DNA of 64,000 nt from Henricia sp. BOLD:AAB3569 (taxonomy: Eukaryota; Echinodermata; Asteroidea; Spinulosida; Echinasteridae). Positions within the stretch are counted from its first letter, which is position 1. Every line of letters begins with the position of its first letter. A program made the position numbers and the translations under genes. A model generated the notes under the pieces. It had not been told where the DNA came from. It worked only from the letters and a program-made list of their open reading frames with translations, and made no database searches. Where the stretch lies: contig JBBELK010001465.1 of NCBI GenBank assembly GCA_037783545.1, positions 124,001 to 188,000 on the forward strand, read 5' to 3'. This document shows positions 23,515-38,521 of the stretch, piece by piece.

Positions 23515-26500
23515 CCAAACTGCGGTGCGTTAACGACAGTCCGAATGACTGAGCATGCGCACAACTCAGGAGTACCCCAAAGAGGTGTGTACAGACAGCC
23601 ACGGTTTGCGTTAGAGCAGTCAGAAAGCCTCAACCCAGTTTTTTCTAAACTTTGAAATTTCTCTGCCATTTCCCGGCGAAAGTCTGTCAATTTTTTATGA
23701 CAAGTGCGCAATATAGAGAGTTTAGGGCATGCAAAATTTGAAGTTCGTCGGAACATTTTTCGACCTCCAAATTTGCCGACGTTTGGACCACACTTTGACC
23801 AAATTGCCGAGCCAAACTGCGGTGCGTTAACGACAGTCCGAATGACTGAGCATGCGCACAACTCAGGAGTACCCCAAAGAGGTGTGTACAGACAGCCACG
23901 GTTTGCGTGAGAGCAGTCAGGAAGCCTCAACCCAGTTTTTTTCCAAACTTTGAAATTTCTCTGCCATTTCCCGGCGAAAGTCTGTCAATTTTTTATGACA
24001 AGTGCGCAATATAGAGAGTTTAGGGCATGCAAAATTTGAAGTTCGTCGGAACATTTTTCGACCTCCAAATTTGCCGACGTTTGGACCACACTTTGACCAA
24101 ATTGCCGAGCCAAACTGCGGTGCGTTAACGACAGTCCGAATGACTGAGCATGCGCACAACTCAGGAGTACCCCAAAGAGGTGTGTACAGACAGCCACGGT
24201 TTGCGTGAGAGCAGTCAGGAAGCCTCAACCCAGTTTTTTCTAAACTTTGAAATTTCTCTGCCATTTCCCGGCGAAAGTCTGTCAATTTTTTATGACAAGT
24301 GCGCAATATAGAGAGTTTAGGGCATGCAAAATTTGAAGTTCGTCGGAACATTTTTCAACCTCCAAATTTGCCGACGTTTGGACCACACTTTGACCAAATT
24401 GCCGAGCCAAACTGCGGTGCGTTAACGACAGTCCGAATGACTGAGCATGCGCACAACTCAGGAGTACCCCAAAGAGGTGTGTACAGACAGCCACGGTTTG
24501 CGTGAGAGCAGTCAGGAAGCCTCAACCCAGTTTTTTCCAAACTTTGAAATTTCTCTGCCATTTCCCTTCGAAAGTCTGTCAATTTTCTATGACAAGTGCG
24601 CAATATAGAGAGTTTAGGGCATGCAAAATTTGAAGTTCGTCGGAACATTTTTCAACCTCCAAATTTGCCGACGTTTGGACCACACTTTGACCAAATTGCC
24701 GAGCCAAACTGCGGTGCGTTAACGACAGTCCGAATGACTGAGCATGCGCACAACTCAGGAGTACCCCAAAGAGGTGTGTACAGACAGCCACGGTTTGCGT
24801 GAGAGCAGTCAGGAAGCCTCAACCCAGTTTTTTCCAAACTTTGAAATTTCTCTGCCATTTCCCTTCGAAAGTCTGTCAATTTTCTATGACAAGTGCGCAA
24901 TATAGAGAGTTTAGGGCATGCAAAATTTGAAGTTCGTCGGAACATTTTTCGACCTCCAAATTTGCCGACGTTTGGACCACACTTTGACCAAATTGCCGAG
25001 CCAAACTGCGGTGCGTTAACGACAGTCCGAATGACTGAGCATGCGCACAACTCAGGAGTACCCCCAAAGAGGTGTGTACAGACAGCCACGGTTTGCGTGA
25101 GAGCAGTCAGGAAGCCTCAACCCAGTTTTTTCTAAACTTTGAAATTTCTCTGCCATTTCCCGGCGAAAGTCTGTCAATTTTTTTATGACAAGTGCGCAAT
25201 ATACAGAGTTTAGGGCATGCAAAATTTGAAGTTCGTCGGAACATTTTTCGACCTCCAAATTTGCCGACGTTTGGACCACACTTTGACCAAATTGCCGAGC
25301 CAAACTGCGGTGCGTTAACGACAGTCCGAATGACTGAGCATGCGCACAACTCAGGAGTACCCCAAAGAGGTGTGTACAGACAGCCACGGTTTGCGTGAGA
25401 GCAGTCAGGAAGCCTCAACCCATTTTTTTCTAAACTTTGACATTTCTCTGCCATTTCCCGGCGAAAGTCTGTCAATTTTTTATGACAAGTGCGCAATATA
25501 GAGAGTTTAGGGCATGCAAAATTTGAAGTTCGTCGGAACATTTTTCGACCTCCAAATTTGCCGACGTTTGGACCACACTTTGACCAAATTGCCGAGCCAA
25601 ACTGCGGTGCGTTAACGACAGTCCGAATGACTGAGCATGCGCACAACTCAGGAGTACCCCAAAGAGGTGTGTACAGACAGCCACGGTTTGCGTGAGAGCA
25701 GTCAGGAAGCCTCAACCCAGTTTTTTCTAAACTTTGAAATTTCTCTGCCATTTCCCGGCGAAATTCTGTCAATTTTTTATGACAAGTGCGCAATATAGAG
25801 TGTTTAGGGCATGCAAAATTTGAAGTTCGTCGGAACATTTTTCGACCTCCAAATTTGCCGACGTTTGGACCACACTTTGACCAAATTGCCGAGCCAAACT
25901 GCGGTGCGTTAACGACAGTCCGAATGACTGAGCATGCGCACAACTCAGGAGTACCCCAAAGAGGTGTGTACAGACAGCCACGGTTTGCGTGAGAGCAGTC
26001 AGGAAGCCTCAACCCAGTTTTTTCTAAACTTTGCATTTTCTCTGCCATTTCCCGGCGAAAGGCTGTCAATTTGTTATGACAAGTGCGCAATATAGAGAGT
26101 TTAGGGCATGCAAAATTTGAAGTTCGTCGGAACATTTTTCGACCTCCAAATTTGCCGACGTTTGGACCACACTTTGACCAAATTGCCGAGCCAAACTGCG
26201 GTGCGTTAACGACAGTCCGAATGACTGAGCATGCGCACAACTCAGGAGTACCCCAAAGAGGTGTGTACAGACAGCCACGGTTTGCGTGAGAGCAGTCAGG
26301 AAGCCTCAACCCAGTTTTTTATAAACTTTGAAATTTCTCTGCCATTTCCCGGCGAAAGTCTGTCAATTTTTTATGACAAGTGCGCAATATAGAGAGTTTA
26401 GAGCATGCAAAATTTGAAGTTCGTCGGAACATTTTTCGACCTCCAAATTTGCCGACGTTTGGACCACACTTTGACCAAATTGCCGAGCCAAACTGCGGTG

Positions 26501-28707
26501 CGTTAACGACAGTCCGAATGACTGAGCATGCGCACAACTCAGGAGTACCCCAAAGAGGTGTGTACAGACAGCCACGGTTTGCGTTAGAGCAGTCAGAAAG
26601 CCTCAACCCAGTTTTTTCTAAACTTTGAAATTTCTCTGCCATTTCCCGGCGAAAGGCTGTCAATTTTTTATGACAAGTCCGCAATATAGAGAGTTTAGGG
26701 CATGCAAAATTTGAAGTTCGTCTGAACATTTTACGACCTCCAAATTTGCCGACGTTTGGACCACACTTTGACCAAATTGCCGAGCCAAACTGCGGTGCGT
26801 TAACGACAGTCCGAATGACTGAGCATGCGCACAACTCAGGAGTACCCCAAAGAGGTGTGTACAGACAGCCACGGTTTGCGTGAGAGCAGTCAGGAAGCCT
26901 CAACCCAGTTTTTTCTAAACTTTGAAATTTCTCTGCCATTTCCCGGCGAAAGTCTGTCAATTTTTTATGACAAGTGCGCAATATAGAGAGTTTAGGGCAT
27001 GCAAAATTTGAAGTTCGTCAGAACATTTTTCGACCTCCAAATTTGCCGACGTTTGGACCACACTTTGACCAAATTGCCGAGCCAAACTGCGGTGCGTTAA
27101 CGACAGTCCGAATGACTGAGCATGCGCACAACTCAGGAGTACCCCAAAGAGGTGTGTACAGACAGCCACGGTTTGCGTGAGAGCAGTCAGGAAGCCTCAA
27201 CCCAGTTTTTTCTAAACTTTGAAATTTCTCTGCCATTTCCCGGCGAAAGTCTGTCAATTTTTTATGACAAGTGCGCAATATAGAGAGTTTAGGGCATGCA
27301 AAATTTGAAGTTCGTCGGAACATTTTTCAACCTCCAAATTTGCCGACGTTTGGACCACACTTTGACCAAATTGCCGAGCCAAACTGCGGTGCGTTAACGA
27401 CAGTCCGAATGACTGAGCATGCGCACAACTCAGGAGTACCCCAAAGAGGTGTGTACAGACAGCCACGGTTTGCGTGAGAGCAGTCAGGAAGCCTCAACCC
27501 AGTTTTTTCCAAACTTTGAAATTTCTCTGCCATTTCCCGGCGAAAGTCTGTCAATTTTTTATGACAAGTGCGCAATATAGAGAGTTTAGGGCATGCAAAA
27601 TTTGAAGTTCGTCGGAACATTTTTCGACCTCCAAATTTGCCGACGTTTGGACCACACTTTGACCAAATTGCCGAGCCAAACTGCGGTGCGTTAACGACAG
27701 TCCGAATGACTGAGCATGCGCACAACTCAGGAGTACCCCCAAAGAGGTGTGTACAGACAGCCACGGTTTGCGTGAGAGCAGTCAGGAAGCCTCAACCCAG
27801 TTTTTTCTAAACTTTGAAATTTCTCTGCCATTTCCCGGCGAAAGTCTGTCAATTTTTTTATGACAAGTGCGCAATATACAGAGTTTAGGGCATGCAAAAT
27901 TTGAAGTTCGTCGGAACATTTTTCGACCTCCAATTTTGCCGACGTTTGGACCACACTTTGACCAAATTGCCGAGCCAAACTGCGGTGCGTTAACGACAGT
28001 CCGAATGACTGAGCATGCGCACAACTCAGGAGTACCCCAAAGAGGTGTGTACAGACAGCCACGGTTTGCTTGAGAGCAGTCAGGAAGCCTCAACCCATTT
28101 TTTTCTAAACTTTGACATTTCTCTGCCATTTCCCGGCGAAAGTCTGTCAATTTTTTATGACAAGTGCGCAATATAGAGAGTTTAGGGCATGCAAAATTTG
28201 AAGTTCGTCGGAACATTTTTCGACCTCCAAATTTGCCGACGTTTGGACCACACTTTGACCAAATTGCCGAGCCAAACTGCGGTGCGTTAACGACAGTCCG
28301 AATGACTGAGCATGCGCACAACTCAGGAGTACCCCAAAGAGGTGTGTACAGACAGCCACGGTTTGCGTGAGAGCAGTCAGGAAGCCTCAACCCAGTTTTT
28401 TCTAAACTTTGAAATTTCTCTGCCATTTCCCGGCGAAAGTCTGTCAATTTTTTATGACAAGTGCGCAATATAGAGTGTTTAGGGCATGCAAAATTTGAAG
28501 TTCGTCGGAACATTTTTCGACCTCCAAATTTGCCGACGTTTGGACCACACTTTGACCAAATTGCCGAGCCAAACTGCGGTGCGTTAACGACAGTCCGAAT
28601 GACTGAGCATGCGCACAACTCAGGAGTACCCCAAAGAGGTGTGTACAGACAGCCACGGTTTGCGTGAGGGCAGTCAGGAAGCCTCAACCCAGTTTTTTTC
28701 TAAACTT

Positions 28708-30495
28708 TGAAATTTCTCTGCCATTTCCCGGCGAAAGTCTGTCAATTTTTTATGACAAGTGCGCAATATAGAGAGTTTAGGGCATGCCAAATTTGAAGTT
28801 CGTCGGAACATTTTTCGACCTCCATATTTGCCGACGTTTGGACCACACTTTGACCAAATTGCCGAGCCAAACTGCGATGCGTTAACGACAGTCCGAATGA
28901 CTGAGCATGCGCACAACTCAGGAGTACCCCCAAAGAGGTGTGTACAGACAGCCACGGTTTGCGTGAGAGCAGTCAGGAAGCCTCAACCCAGTTTTTTCTA
29001 AACTTTGAAATTTCTCTGCCATTTCCCCGCGAAAGTCTGTCAATTTTTTTATGACAAGTGCGCAATATACAGAGTTTAGGGCATGCAAAATTTGAAGTTC
29101 GTCGGAACATTTTTCGACCTCCAAATTTGCCGACGTTTGGACCACACTTTGACCAAATTGCCGAGCCAAACTGCGGTGCGTTAACGACAGTCCGAATGAC
29201 TGAGCATGCGCACAACTCAGGAGTACCCCAAAGAGGTGTGTACAGACAGCCACGGTTTGCGTGAGAGCAGTCAGGAAGCCTCAACCCAGTTTTTTCTAAA
29301 CTTTGAAATTTCTCTGCCATTTCCCGGCGAAAGTCTGTCAATTTTTTTATGACAAGTGCGCAATATAGAGAGTTTAGGGCATGCAAAATTTGAAGTTCGT
29401 CTGAACATTTTTCGACCTCCAAATTTGCCGACGTTTGGACCACACTTTGACTAAATTGCCGAGCCAAACTGCGGTGCGTTAACGACAGTCCGAATGACTG
29501 AGCATGCGCACAACTCAGGAGTACCCCAAAGAGGTGTGTACAGACAGCCACGGTTTGCGTGAGAGCAGTCAGGAAGCCTCAACCCAGTTTTTTCTAAACT
29601 TTGAAATTTCTCTGCCATTTCCCGGCGAAAGTCTGTCAATTTTGTATGACAAGTGCGCAATATAGAGAGTTTAGGGCATGCCAAATTTGAAGTTCGTCGG
29701 AACATTTTTCGACCTCCATATTTGCCGACGTTTGGACCACACTTTGACCAAATTGCCGAGCCAAACTGCGATGCGTTAACGACAGTCCGAATGACTGAGC
29801 ATGCGCACAACTCAGGAGTACCCCCAAAGAGGTGTGTACAGACAGCCACGGTTTGCGTGAGAGCAGTCAGGAAGCCTCAACCCAGTTTTTTCTAAACTTT
29901 GAAATTTCTCTGCCATTTCCCCGCGAAAGTCTGTCAATTTTTTTATGACAAGTGCGCAATATACAGAGTTTAGGGCATGCAAAATTTGAAGTTCGTCGGA
30001 ACATTTTTCGACCTCCAAATTTGCCGACGTTTGGACCACACTTTGACCAAATTGCCGAGCCAAACTGCGGTGCGTTAACGACAGTCCGAATGACTGAGCA
30101 TGCGCACAACTCAGGAGTACCCCAAAGAGGTGTGTACAGACAGCCACGGTTTGCGTGAGAGCAGTCAGGAAGCCTCAACCCAGTTTTTTCTAAACTTTGA
30201 AATTTCTCTGCCATTTCCCGGCGAAAGTCTGTCAATTTTTTTATGACAAGTGCGCAATATAGAGAGTTTAGGGCATGCAAAATTTGAAGTTCGTCTGAAC
30301 ATTTTTCGACCTCCAAATTTGCCGACGTTTGGACCACACTTTGACTAAATTGCCGAGCCAAACTGCGGTGCGTTAACGACAGTCCGAATGACTGAGCATG
30401 CGCACAACTCAGGAGTACCCCAAAGAGGTGTGTACAGACAGCCACGGTTTGCGTGAGAGCAGTCAGGAAGCCTCAACCCAGTTTTTTCTAAACTT
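28708..30495 (+). repeat. Tandem trimer duplication (2 x 894 bp)
   Basis: Monomer order is five-C type with GGCATGCCAAAT and CTCCATATTTG, then ATATACAGAG with CCCCGCGAAAG, then GTCTGAACATTTTTCG with TTTGACTAAATT. It occurs at 28708-29601 and again at 29602-30495, offset by 894 bp. The only difference I noticed is TTTTGTATGAC near 29641 against TTTTTTATGAC near 28747. This is a recent local duplication. Confidence 0.88.
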
Positions 30496-33171
30496 TGAAA
30501 TTTCTCTGCCATTTCCCGGCGAAAGTCTGTCAATTTTGTATGACAAGTGCGCAATATAGAGAGTTTAGGGCATGCAAAATTTGAAGTTCGTCGGAACATT
30601 TTTCGACCTCCAAATTTGCCGACGTTTGGACCACACTTTGACCAAATTGCCGAGCCAAACTGCGGTGCGTTAACGACAGTCCGAATGACTGAGCATGCGC
30701 ACAACTCAGGAGTACCCCAAAGAGGTGTGTACAGACAGCCACGGTTTGCGTGAGAGCAGTCAGGAAGCCTCAACCCAGTTTTTTCTAAACTTTGAAATTT
30801 CTCTGCCATTTCCCGGCGAAAGTCTGTCAATTTTTTATGACAAGTGCGCAATATAGAGAGTTTAGGGCATGCAAAATTTGAAGTTCGTCGGAACATTTTT
30901 CGACCTCCAAATTTGCCGACGTTTGGACCACACTTTGACCAAATTGCCGAGCCAAACTGCGGTGCGTTAACGACAGTCCGAATGACTGAGCATGCGCACA
31001 ACTCAGGAGTACCCCAAAGAGGTATGTACAGACAGCCACGGTTTGCGTGAGAGCAGTCAGGAAGCCTCAACCCAGTTTTTTCTAAACTTTGAAATTTCTC
31101 TGCCATTTCCCGGCGAAAGTCTGTCAATTTTTTATGACAAGTGCGCAATATAGAGAGTTTAGGGCATGCAAAATTTGAAGTTCGTCGGAACATTTTTCGA
31201 CCTCCAAATTTGCCGACGTTTGGACCACACTTTGACCAAATTGCCGAGCCAAACTGCGGTGCGTTAACGACAGTCCGAATGACTGAGCATGCGCACAACT
31301 CAGGAGTACCCCAAAGAGGTGTGTACAGACAGCCACGGTTTGCGTGAGAGCAGTCAGGAAGCCTCAACCCAGTTTTTTCTAAACTTTGAAATTTCTCTGC
31401 CATTTCCCGACGAAAGTCTGTCAATTTTTTATGACAAGTGCGCAATATAGAGAGTTTAGGGCATGCACAATTTGAAGTTCGTCGGAACATTTTTCGACCT
31501 CCAAATTTGCCGACGTTTGGACCACACTTTGACCAAATTGCCGAGCCAAACTGCGGTGCGTTAACGACAGTCCGAATGACTGAGCATGCGCACAACTCAG
31601 GAGTACCCCAAAGAGGTGTGTACAGACAGCCACGGTTTGCGTGAGAGCAGTCAGGAAGCCTCAACCCAGTTTTTTCTAAACTTTGAAATTTCTCTGCCAT
31701 TTCCCGGCGAAAGTCTGTCAATTTTTTATGACAAGTGCGCAATATACAGAGTTTAGGGCATGCAAAATTTGAAGTTCGTCGGAACATTTTTCGACCTCCA
31801 AATTTGCCGACGTTTGGACCACACTTTGACCAAATTGCCGAGCCAAACTGCGGTGCGTTAACGACAGTCCGAATGACTGAGCATGCGCACAACTCAGGAG
31901 TACCCCAAATAGGTGTGTACAGACAGCCACGGTTTGCGTGAGAGCAGTCAGAAAGCCTCAACCCAGTTTTTTCTAAACTTTGAAATTTCTCTGCCATTTC
32001 CCGGCGAAAGGCTGTCAATTTTTTATGACAAGTCCGCAATATAGAGAGTTTAGGGCATGCAAAATTTGAAGTTCGTCTGAACATTTTTCGACCTCCAAAT
32101 TTGCCGACGTTTGGACCACACTTTGACCAAATTGCCGAGCCAAACTGCGGTGCGTTAACGACAGTCCGAATGACTGAGCATGCGCACAACTCAGGAGTAC
32201 CCCAAATAGGTGTGTACAGACAGCCACGGTTTGCGTGAGAGCAGTCAGAAAGCCTCAACCCAGTTTTTTCTAAACTTTGAAATTTCTCTGCCATTTCCCG
32301 GCGAAAGGCTGTCAATTTTTTATGACAAGTCCGCAATATAGAGAGTTTAGGGCATGCAAAATTTGAAGTTCGTCTGAACATTTTACGACCTCCAAATTTG
32401 CCGACGTTTGGACCACACTTTGACCAAATTGCCGAGCCAAACTGCGGTGCGTTAACGACAGTCCGAATGACTGAGCATGCGCACAACTCAGGAGTACCCC
32501 AAAGAGGTGTGTACAGACAGCCACGGTTTGCGTGAGAGCAGTCAGGAAGCCTCAACCCAGTTTTTTCTAAACTTTGAAATTTCTCTGCCATTTCCCGGCG
32601 AAAGTCTGTCAATTTTTTATGACAAGTGCGCAATATAGAGAGTTTAGGGCATGCAAAATTTGAAGTTCGTCAGAACATTTTTCGACCTCCAAATTTGCCG
32701 ACGTTTGGACCACACTTTGACCAAATTGCCGAGCCAAACTGCGGTGCGTTAACGACAGTCCGAATGACTGAGCATGCGCACAACTCAGGAGTACCCCAAA
32801 GAGGTGTGTACAGACAGCCACGGTTTGCGTGAGAGCAGTCAGGAAGCCTCAACCCAGTTTTTTCTAAACTTTGAAATTTCTCTGCCATTTCCCGGCGAAA
32901 GTCTGTCAATTTTTTATGACAAGTGCGCAATATAGAGAGTTTAGGGCATGCAAAATTTGAAGTTCGTCGGAACATTTTTCAACCTCCAAATTTGCCGACG
33001 TTTGGACCACACTTTGACCAAATTGCCGAGCCAAACTGCGGTGCGTTAACGACAGTCCGAATGACTGAGCATGCGCACAACTCAGGAGTACCCCAAAGAG
33101 GTGTGTACAGACAGCCACGGTTTGCGTGAGAGCAGTCAGGAAGCCTCAACCCAGTTTTTTCCAAACTTTGA

Positions 33172-36100
33172 AATTTCTCTGCCATTTCCCGGCGAAAGTC
33201 TGTCAATTTTTTATGACAAGTGCGCAATATAGAGAGTTTAGGGCATGCAAAATTTGAAGTTCGTCGGAACATTTTTCGACCTCCAAATTTGCCGACGTTT
33301 GGACCACACTTTGACCAAATTGCCGAGCCAAACTGCGGTGCGTTAACGACAGTCCGAATGACTGAGCATGCGCACAACTCAGGAGTACCCCCAAAGAGGT
33401 GTGTACAGACAGCCACGGTTTGCGTGAGAGCAGTCAGGAAGCCTCAACCCAGTTTTTTCTAAACTTTGAAATTTCTCTGCCATTTCCCGGCGAAAGTCTG
33501 TCAATTTTTTTATGACAAGTGCGCAATATACAGAGTTTAGGGCATGCAAAATTTGAAGTTCGTCGGAACATTTTTCGACCTCCAAATTTGCCGACGTTTG
33601 GACCACACTTTGACCAAATTGCCGAGCCAAACTGCGGTGCGTTAACGACAGTCCGAATGACTGAGCATGCGCACAACTCAGGAGTACCCCAAAGAGGTGT
33701 GTACAGACAGCCACGGTTTGCGTGAGAGCAGTCAGGAAGCCTCAACCCATTTTTTTCTAAACTTTGACATTTCTCTGCCATTTCCCGGCGAAAGTCTGTC
33801 AATTTTTTATGACAAGTGCGCAATATAGAGAGTTTAGGGCATGCAAAATTTGAAGTTCGTCGGAACATTTTTCGACCTCCAAATTTGCCGACGTTTGGAC
33901 CACACTTTGACCAAATTGCCGAGCCAAACTGCGGTGCGTTAACGACAGTCCGAATGACTGAGCATGCGCACAACTCAGGAGTACCCCAAAGAGGTGTGTA
34001 CAGACAGCCACGGTTTGCGTGAGAGCAGTCAGGAAGCCTCAACCCAGTTTTTTCTAAACTTTGAAATTTCTCTGCCATTTCCCGGCGAAAGTCTGTCAAT
34101 TTTTTATGACAAGTGCGCAATATAGAGTGTTTAGGGCATGCAAAATTTGAAGTTCGTCGGAACATTTTTCGACCTCCAAATTTGCCGACGTTTGGACCAC
34201 ACTTTGACCAAATTGCCGAGCCAAACTGCGGTGCGTTAACGACAGTCCGAATGACTGAGCATGCGCACAACTCAGGAGTACCCCAAAGAGGTGTGTACAG
34301 ACAGCCACGGTTTGCGTGAGGGCAGTCAGGAAACCTCAACCCAGTTTTTTCTAAACTTTGAAATTTCTCTGCCATTTCCCGGCGAAAGTCTGTCAATTTT
34401 TTTATGACAAGTGCGCAATATAGAGAGTTTAGGGCATGCACAATTTGAAGTTCGTCTGAACATTTTTCGACCTCCAAATTTGCCGACGTTTGGACCACAC
34501 TTTGACCAAATTGCCGAGCCAAACTGCGGTGCGTTAACGACAGTCCGAATGACTGAGCATGCGCACAACTCAGGAGTACCCCAAAGAGGTGTGTACAGAC
34601 AGCCACGGTTTGCGTGAGAGCAGTCAGGAAGCCTCAACCCAGTTTTTTCTAAACTTTGAAATTTCTCTGCCATTTCCCGGCGAAAGTCTGTCAATTTTTT
34701 TATGACAAGTGCGCAATATAGAGAGTTTAGGGCATGCAAAATTTGAAGTTCGTCGGAACATTTTTCGACCTCCAAATTTGCCGACGTTTGGACCACACTT
34801 TGACCAAATTGCCGAGCCAAACTGCGGTGCGTTAACGACAGTCCGAATGACTGAGCATGCGCACAACTCAGGAGTACCCCAAAGAGGTGTGTACAGACAG
34901 CCACGGTTTGCGTGAGAGCAGTCAGGAAGCCTCAACCCAGTTTTTTCTAAACTTTGAAATTTCTCTGCCATTTCCCGGCGAAAGTCTGTCAATTTTTTAT
35001 GACAAGTGCGCAATATAGAGAGTTTAGGGCATGCAAAATTTGAAGTTCGTCGGAACATTTTTCGACCTCCAAATTTGCCGACGTTTGGACCACACTTTGA
35101 CCAAATTGCCGAGCCAAACTGCGGTGCGTTAACGACAGTCCGAATGACTGAGCATGCGCACAACTCAGGAGTACCCCAAAGAGGTGTGTACAGACAGCCA
35201 CGGTTTGCGTGAGAGCAGTCAGGAAGCCTCAACCCAGTTTTTTCTAAACTTTGAAATTTCTCTGCCATTTCCCGGCGAAAGTCTGTCAATTTTTTATGAC
35301 AAGTGCGCAATATAGAGAGTTTAGGGCATGCAAAATTTGAAGTTCGTCGGAACATTTTTCGACCTCCAAATTTGCCGACGTTTGGACCACACTTTGACCA
35401 AATTGCCGAGCCAAACTGCGGTGCGTTAACGACAGTCCGAATGACTGAGCATGCGCACAACTCAGGAGTACCCCAAAGAGGTGTGTACAGACAGCCACGG
35501 TTTGCGTGAGAGCAGTCAGGAAGCCTCAACCCAGTTTTTTCTAAACTTTGAAATTTCTCTGCCATTTCCCGGCGAAAGTCTGTCAATTTTTTATGACAAG
35601 TGCGCAATATAGAGAGTTTAGGGCATGCAAAATTTGAAGTTCGTCGGAACATTTTTCGACCTCCAAATTTGCCGACGTTTGGACCACACTTTGACCAAAT
35701 TGCCGAGCCAAACTGCGGTGCGTTAACGACAGTCCGAATGACTGAGCATGCGCGCAACTCAGGAGTACCCCAAAGAGGTGTGTACAGACAGCCACGGTTT
35801 GCGTGAGAGCAGTCAGGAAGCCTCAACCCAGTTTTTTCTAAACTTTGAAATTTCTCTGCCATTTCCCGGCGAAAGTCTGTCAATTTTTTATGACAAGTGC
35901 GCAATATAGAGAGTTTAGGGCATGCACAATTTGAAGTTCGTCGGAACATTTTTCGACCTCCAAATTTGCCGACGTTTGGACCACACTTTGACCAAATTGC
36001 CGAGCCAAACTGCGGTGCGTTAACGACAGTCCGAATGACTGAGCATGCGCACAACTCAGGAGTACCCCAAAGAGGTGTGTACAGACAGCCACGGTTTGCG

Positions 36101-37075
36101 TGAGAGCAGTCAGGAAGCCTCAACCCAGTTTTTTCTAAACTTTGAAATTTCTCTGCCATTTCCCGGCGAAAGTCTGTCAATTTTTTATGACAAGTGCGCA
36201 ATATACAGAGTTTAGGGCATGCAAAATTTGAAGTTCGTCGGAACATTTTTCGACCTCCAAATTTGCCGACGTTTGGACCACACTTTGACCAAATTGCCGA
36301 GCCAAACTGCGGTGCGTTAACGACAGTCCGAATGACTGAGCATGCGCACAACTCAGGAGTACCCCAAATAGGTGTGTACAGACAGCCACGGTTTGCGTGA
36401 GAGCAGTCAGGAAGCCTCAACCCAGTTTTTTCTAAACTTTGAAATTTCTCTGCCATTTCCCGGCGAAAATCTGTCCATTTTATATGACAAGTGCGCAATA
36501 TAGAGAGTTTAGGGCATGCAAAATTTGAAGTTCGTCGGAACATTTTTCGACCTCCAAATTTGCCGACGTTTGGACCACACTTTGACCAAATTGCCGAGCC
36601 AAACTGCGGTGCGTTAACGACAGTCCGAATGACTGAGCATGCGCACAACTCAGGAGTACCCCCAAAGAGGTGTGTACAGACAGCCACGGTTTGCGTGAGA
36701 GCAGTCAGGAAGCCTCAACCCAGTTTTTTTCTAAACTTTGAAATTTCTCTGCCATTTCCCGGCGAAAGTCTGTCAATTTTTTTATGACAAGTGCGCAATA
36801 TAGAGAGTTTAGGGCATGCAAAATTTGAAGTTCGTCGGAACATTTTTCGACCCCCAAATTTGCCGACGTTTGGACCACACTTTGACCAAATTGCCGAGCC
36901 AAACTGCGGTGCGTTAACGACAGTCCGAATGACTGAGCATGCGCACAACTCAGGAGTACCCCAAAGAGGTGTGTACAGACAGCCACGGTTTGCGTGAGAG
37001 CAGTCAGGAAGCCTCAACCCAGTTTTTTCTAAACTTTGAAATTTCTCTGCCATTTCCCGGCGAAAGTCTGTCAAT
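33172..37075 (+). repeat. 13-monomer block, copy A (duplicated 7435 bp downstream)
   Basis: Private variants of this block recur at exactly +7435: GAGGGCAGTCAGGAAACCTC (34318/41753), GCGCGCAACTC (35750/43185), GAAAATCTGTCCATTTTATATG region (36466/43901), CCAAATAGG (36365/43800) and GACCCCCAAA (36849/44284). The left limit is set by TTTGAAATTT here against TTTGACATTT near 40604. The right limit is set by T6 here near 37076 against T7 near 44511. By eye I found only two differences inside about 3.9 kb. Confidence 0.9.
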
Positions 37076-38521
37076 TTTTTATGACAAGTGCGCAATATAG
37101 AGAGTTTAGGGCATGCAAAATTTGAAGTTCGTCGGAACATTTTTCGACCTCCAAATTTGCCGACGTTTGGACCACACTTTGACCAAATTGCCGAGCCAAA
37201 CTGCGGTGCGTTAACGACAGTCCGAATGACTAAGCATGCGCACAACTCAGGAGTACCCCAAAGAGGTGTGTACAGACAGCCACGGTTTGCGTGAGAGCAG
37301 TCAGGAAGCCTCAACCCAGTTTTTTCTAAACTTTGAAATTTCTCTGCCATTTCCCGGCGAAAGTCTGTCAATTTTTTATGACAAGTGCGCAATATAGAGA
37401 GTTTAGGGCATGCAAAATTTGAAGTTCGTCGGAACATTTTTCGACCTCCAAATTTGCCGACGTTTGGACCACACTTTGACCAAATTGCCGAGCCAAACTG
37501 CGGTGCGTTAACGACAGTCCGAATGACTGAGCATGCGCACAACTCAGGAGTACCCCAAAGAGGTGTGTACAGACAGCCACGGTTTGCGTGAGAGCAGTCA
37601 GGAAGCCTCAACCCAGTTTTTTCTAAACTTTGAAATTTCTCTGCCATTTCCCGACGAAAGTCTGTCAATTTTTTATGACAAGTGCGCAATATAGAGAGTT
37701 TAGGGCATGCACAATTTGAAGTTCGTCGGAACATTTTTCGACCTCCAAATTTGCCGACGTTTGGACCACACTTTGACCAAATTGCCGAGCCAAACTGCGG
37801 TGCGTTAACGACAGTCCGAATGACTGAGCATGCGCACAACTCAGGAGTACCCCAAAGAGGTGTGTACAGACAGCCACGGTTTGCGTGAGAGCAGTCAGGA
37901 AGCCTCAACCCAGTTTTTTCTAAACTTTGAAATTTCTCTGCCATTTCCCGGCGAAAGTCTGTCAATTTTTTATGACAAGTGCGCAATATACAGAGTTTAG
38001 GGCATGCAAAATTTGAAGTTCGTCGGAACATTTTTCGACCTCCAAATTTGCCGACGTTTGGACCACACTTTGACCAAATTGCCGAGCCAAACTGCGGTGC
38101 GTTAACGACAGTCCGAATGACTGAGCATGCGCACAACTCAGGAGTACCCCAAATAGGTGTGTACAGACAGCCACGGTTTGCGTGAGAGCAGTCAGAAAGC
38201 CTCAACCCAGTTTTTTCTAAACTTTGAAATTTCTCTGCCATTTCCCGGCGAAAGGCTGTCAATTTTTTATGACAAGTCCGCAATATAGAGAGTTTAGGGC
38301 ATGCAAAATTTGAAGTTCGTCTGAACATTTTTCGACCTCCAAATTTGCCGACGTTTGGACCACACTTTGACCAAATTGCCGAGCCAAACTGCGGTGCGTT
38401 AACGACAGTCCGAATGACTGAGCATGCGCACAACTCAGGAGTACCCCAAAGAGGTGTGTACAGACAGCCACGGTTTGCGTGAGAGCAGTCAGGAAGCCTC
38501 AACCCAGTTTTTTCTAAACTT

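Noticed and set aside
22864-23655. Plus-strand frame of 263 codons (and 142-220 codons in other inserts) as an element-encoded protein
   Set aside because: All three plus frames are partly open because the 67- and 47-bp units shift the frame; the product runs into satellite sequence and has no recognisable domain.
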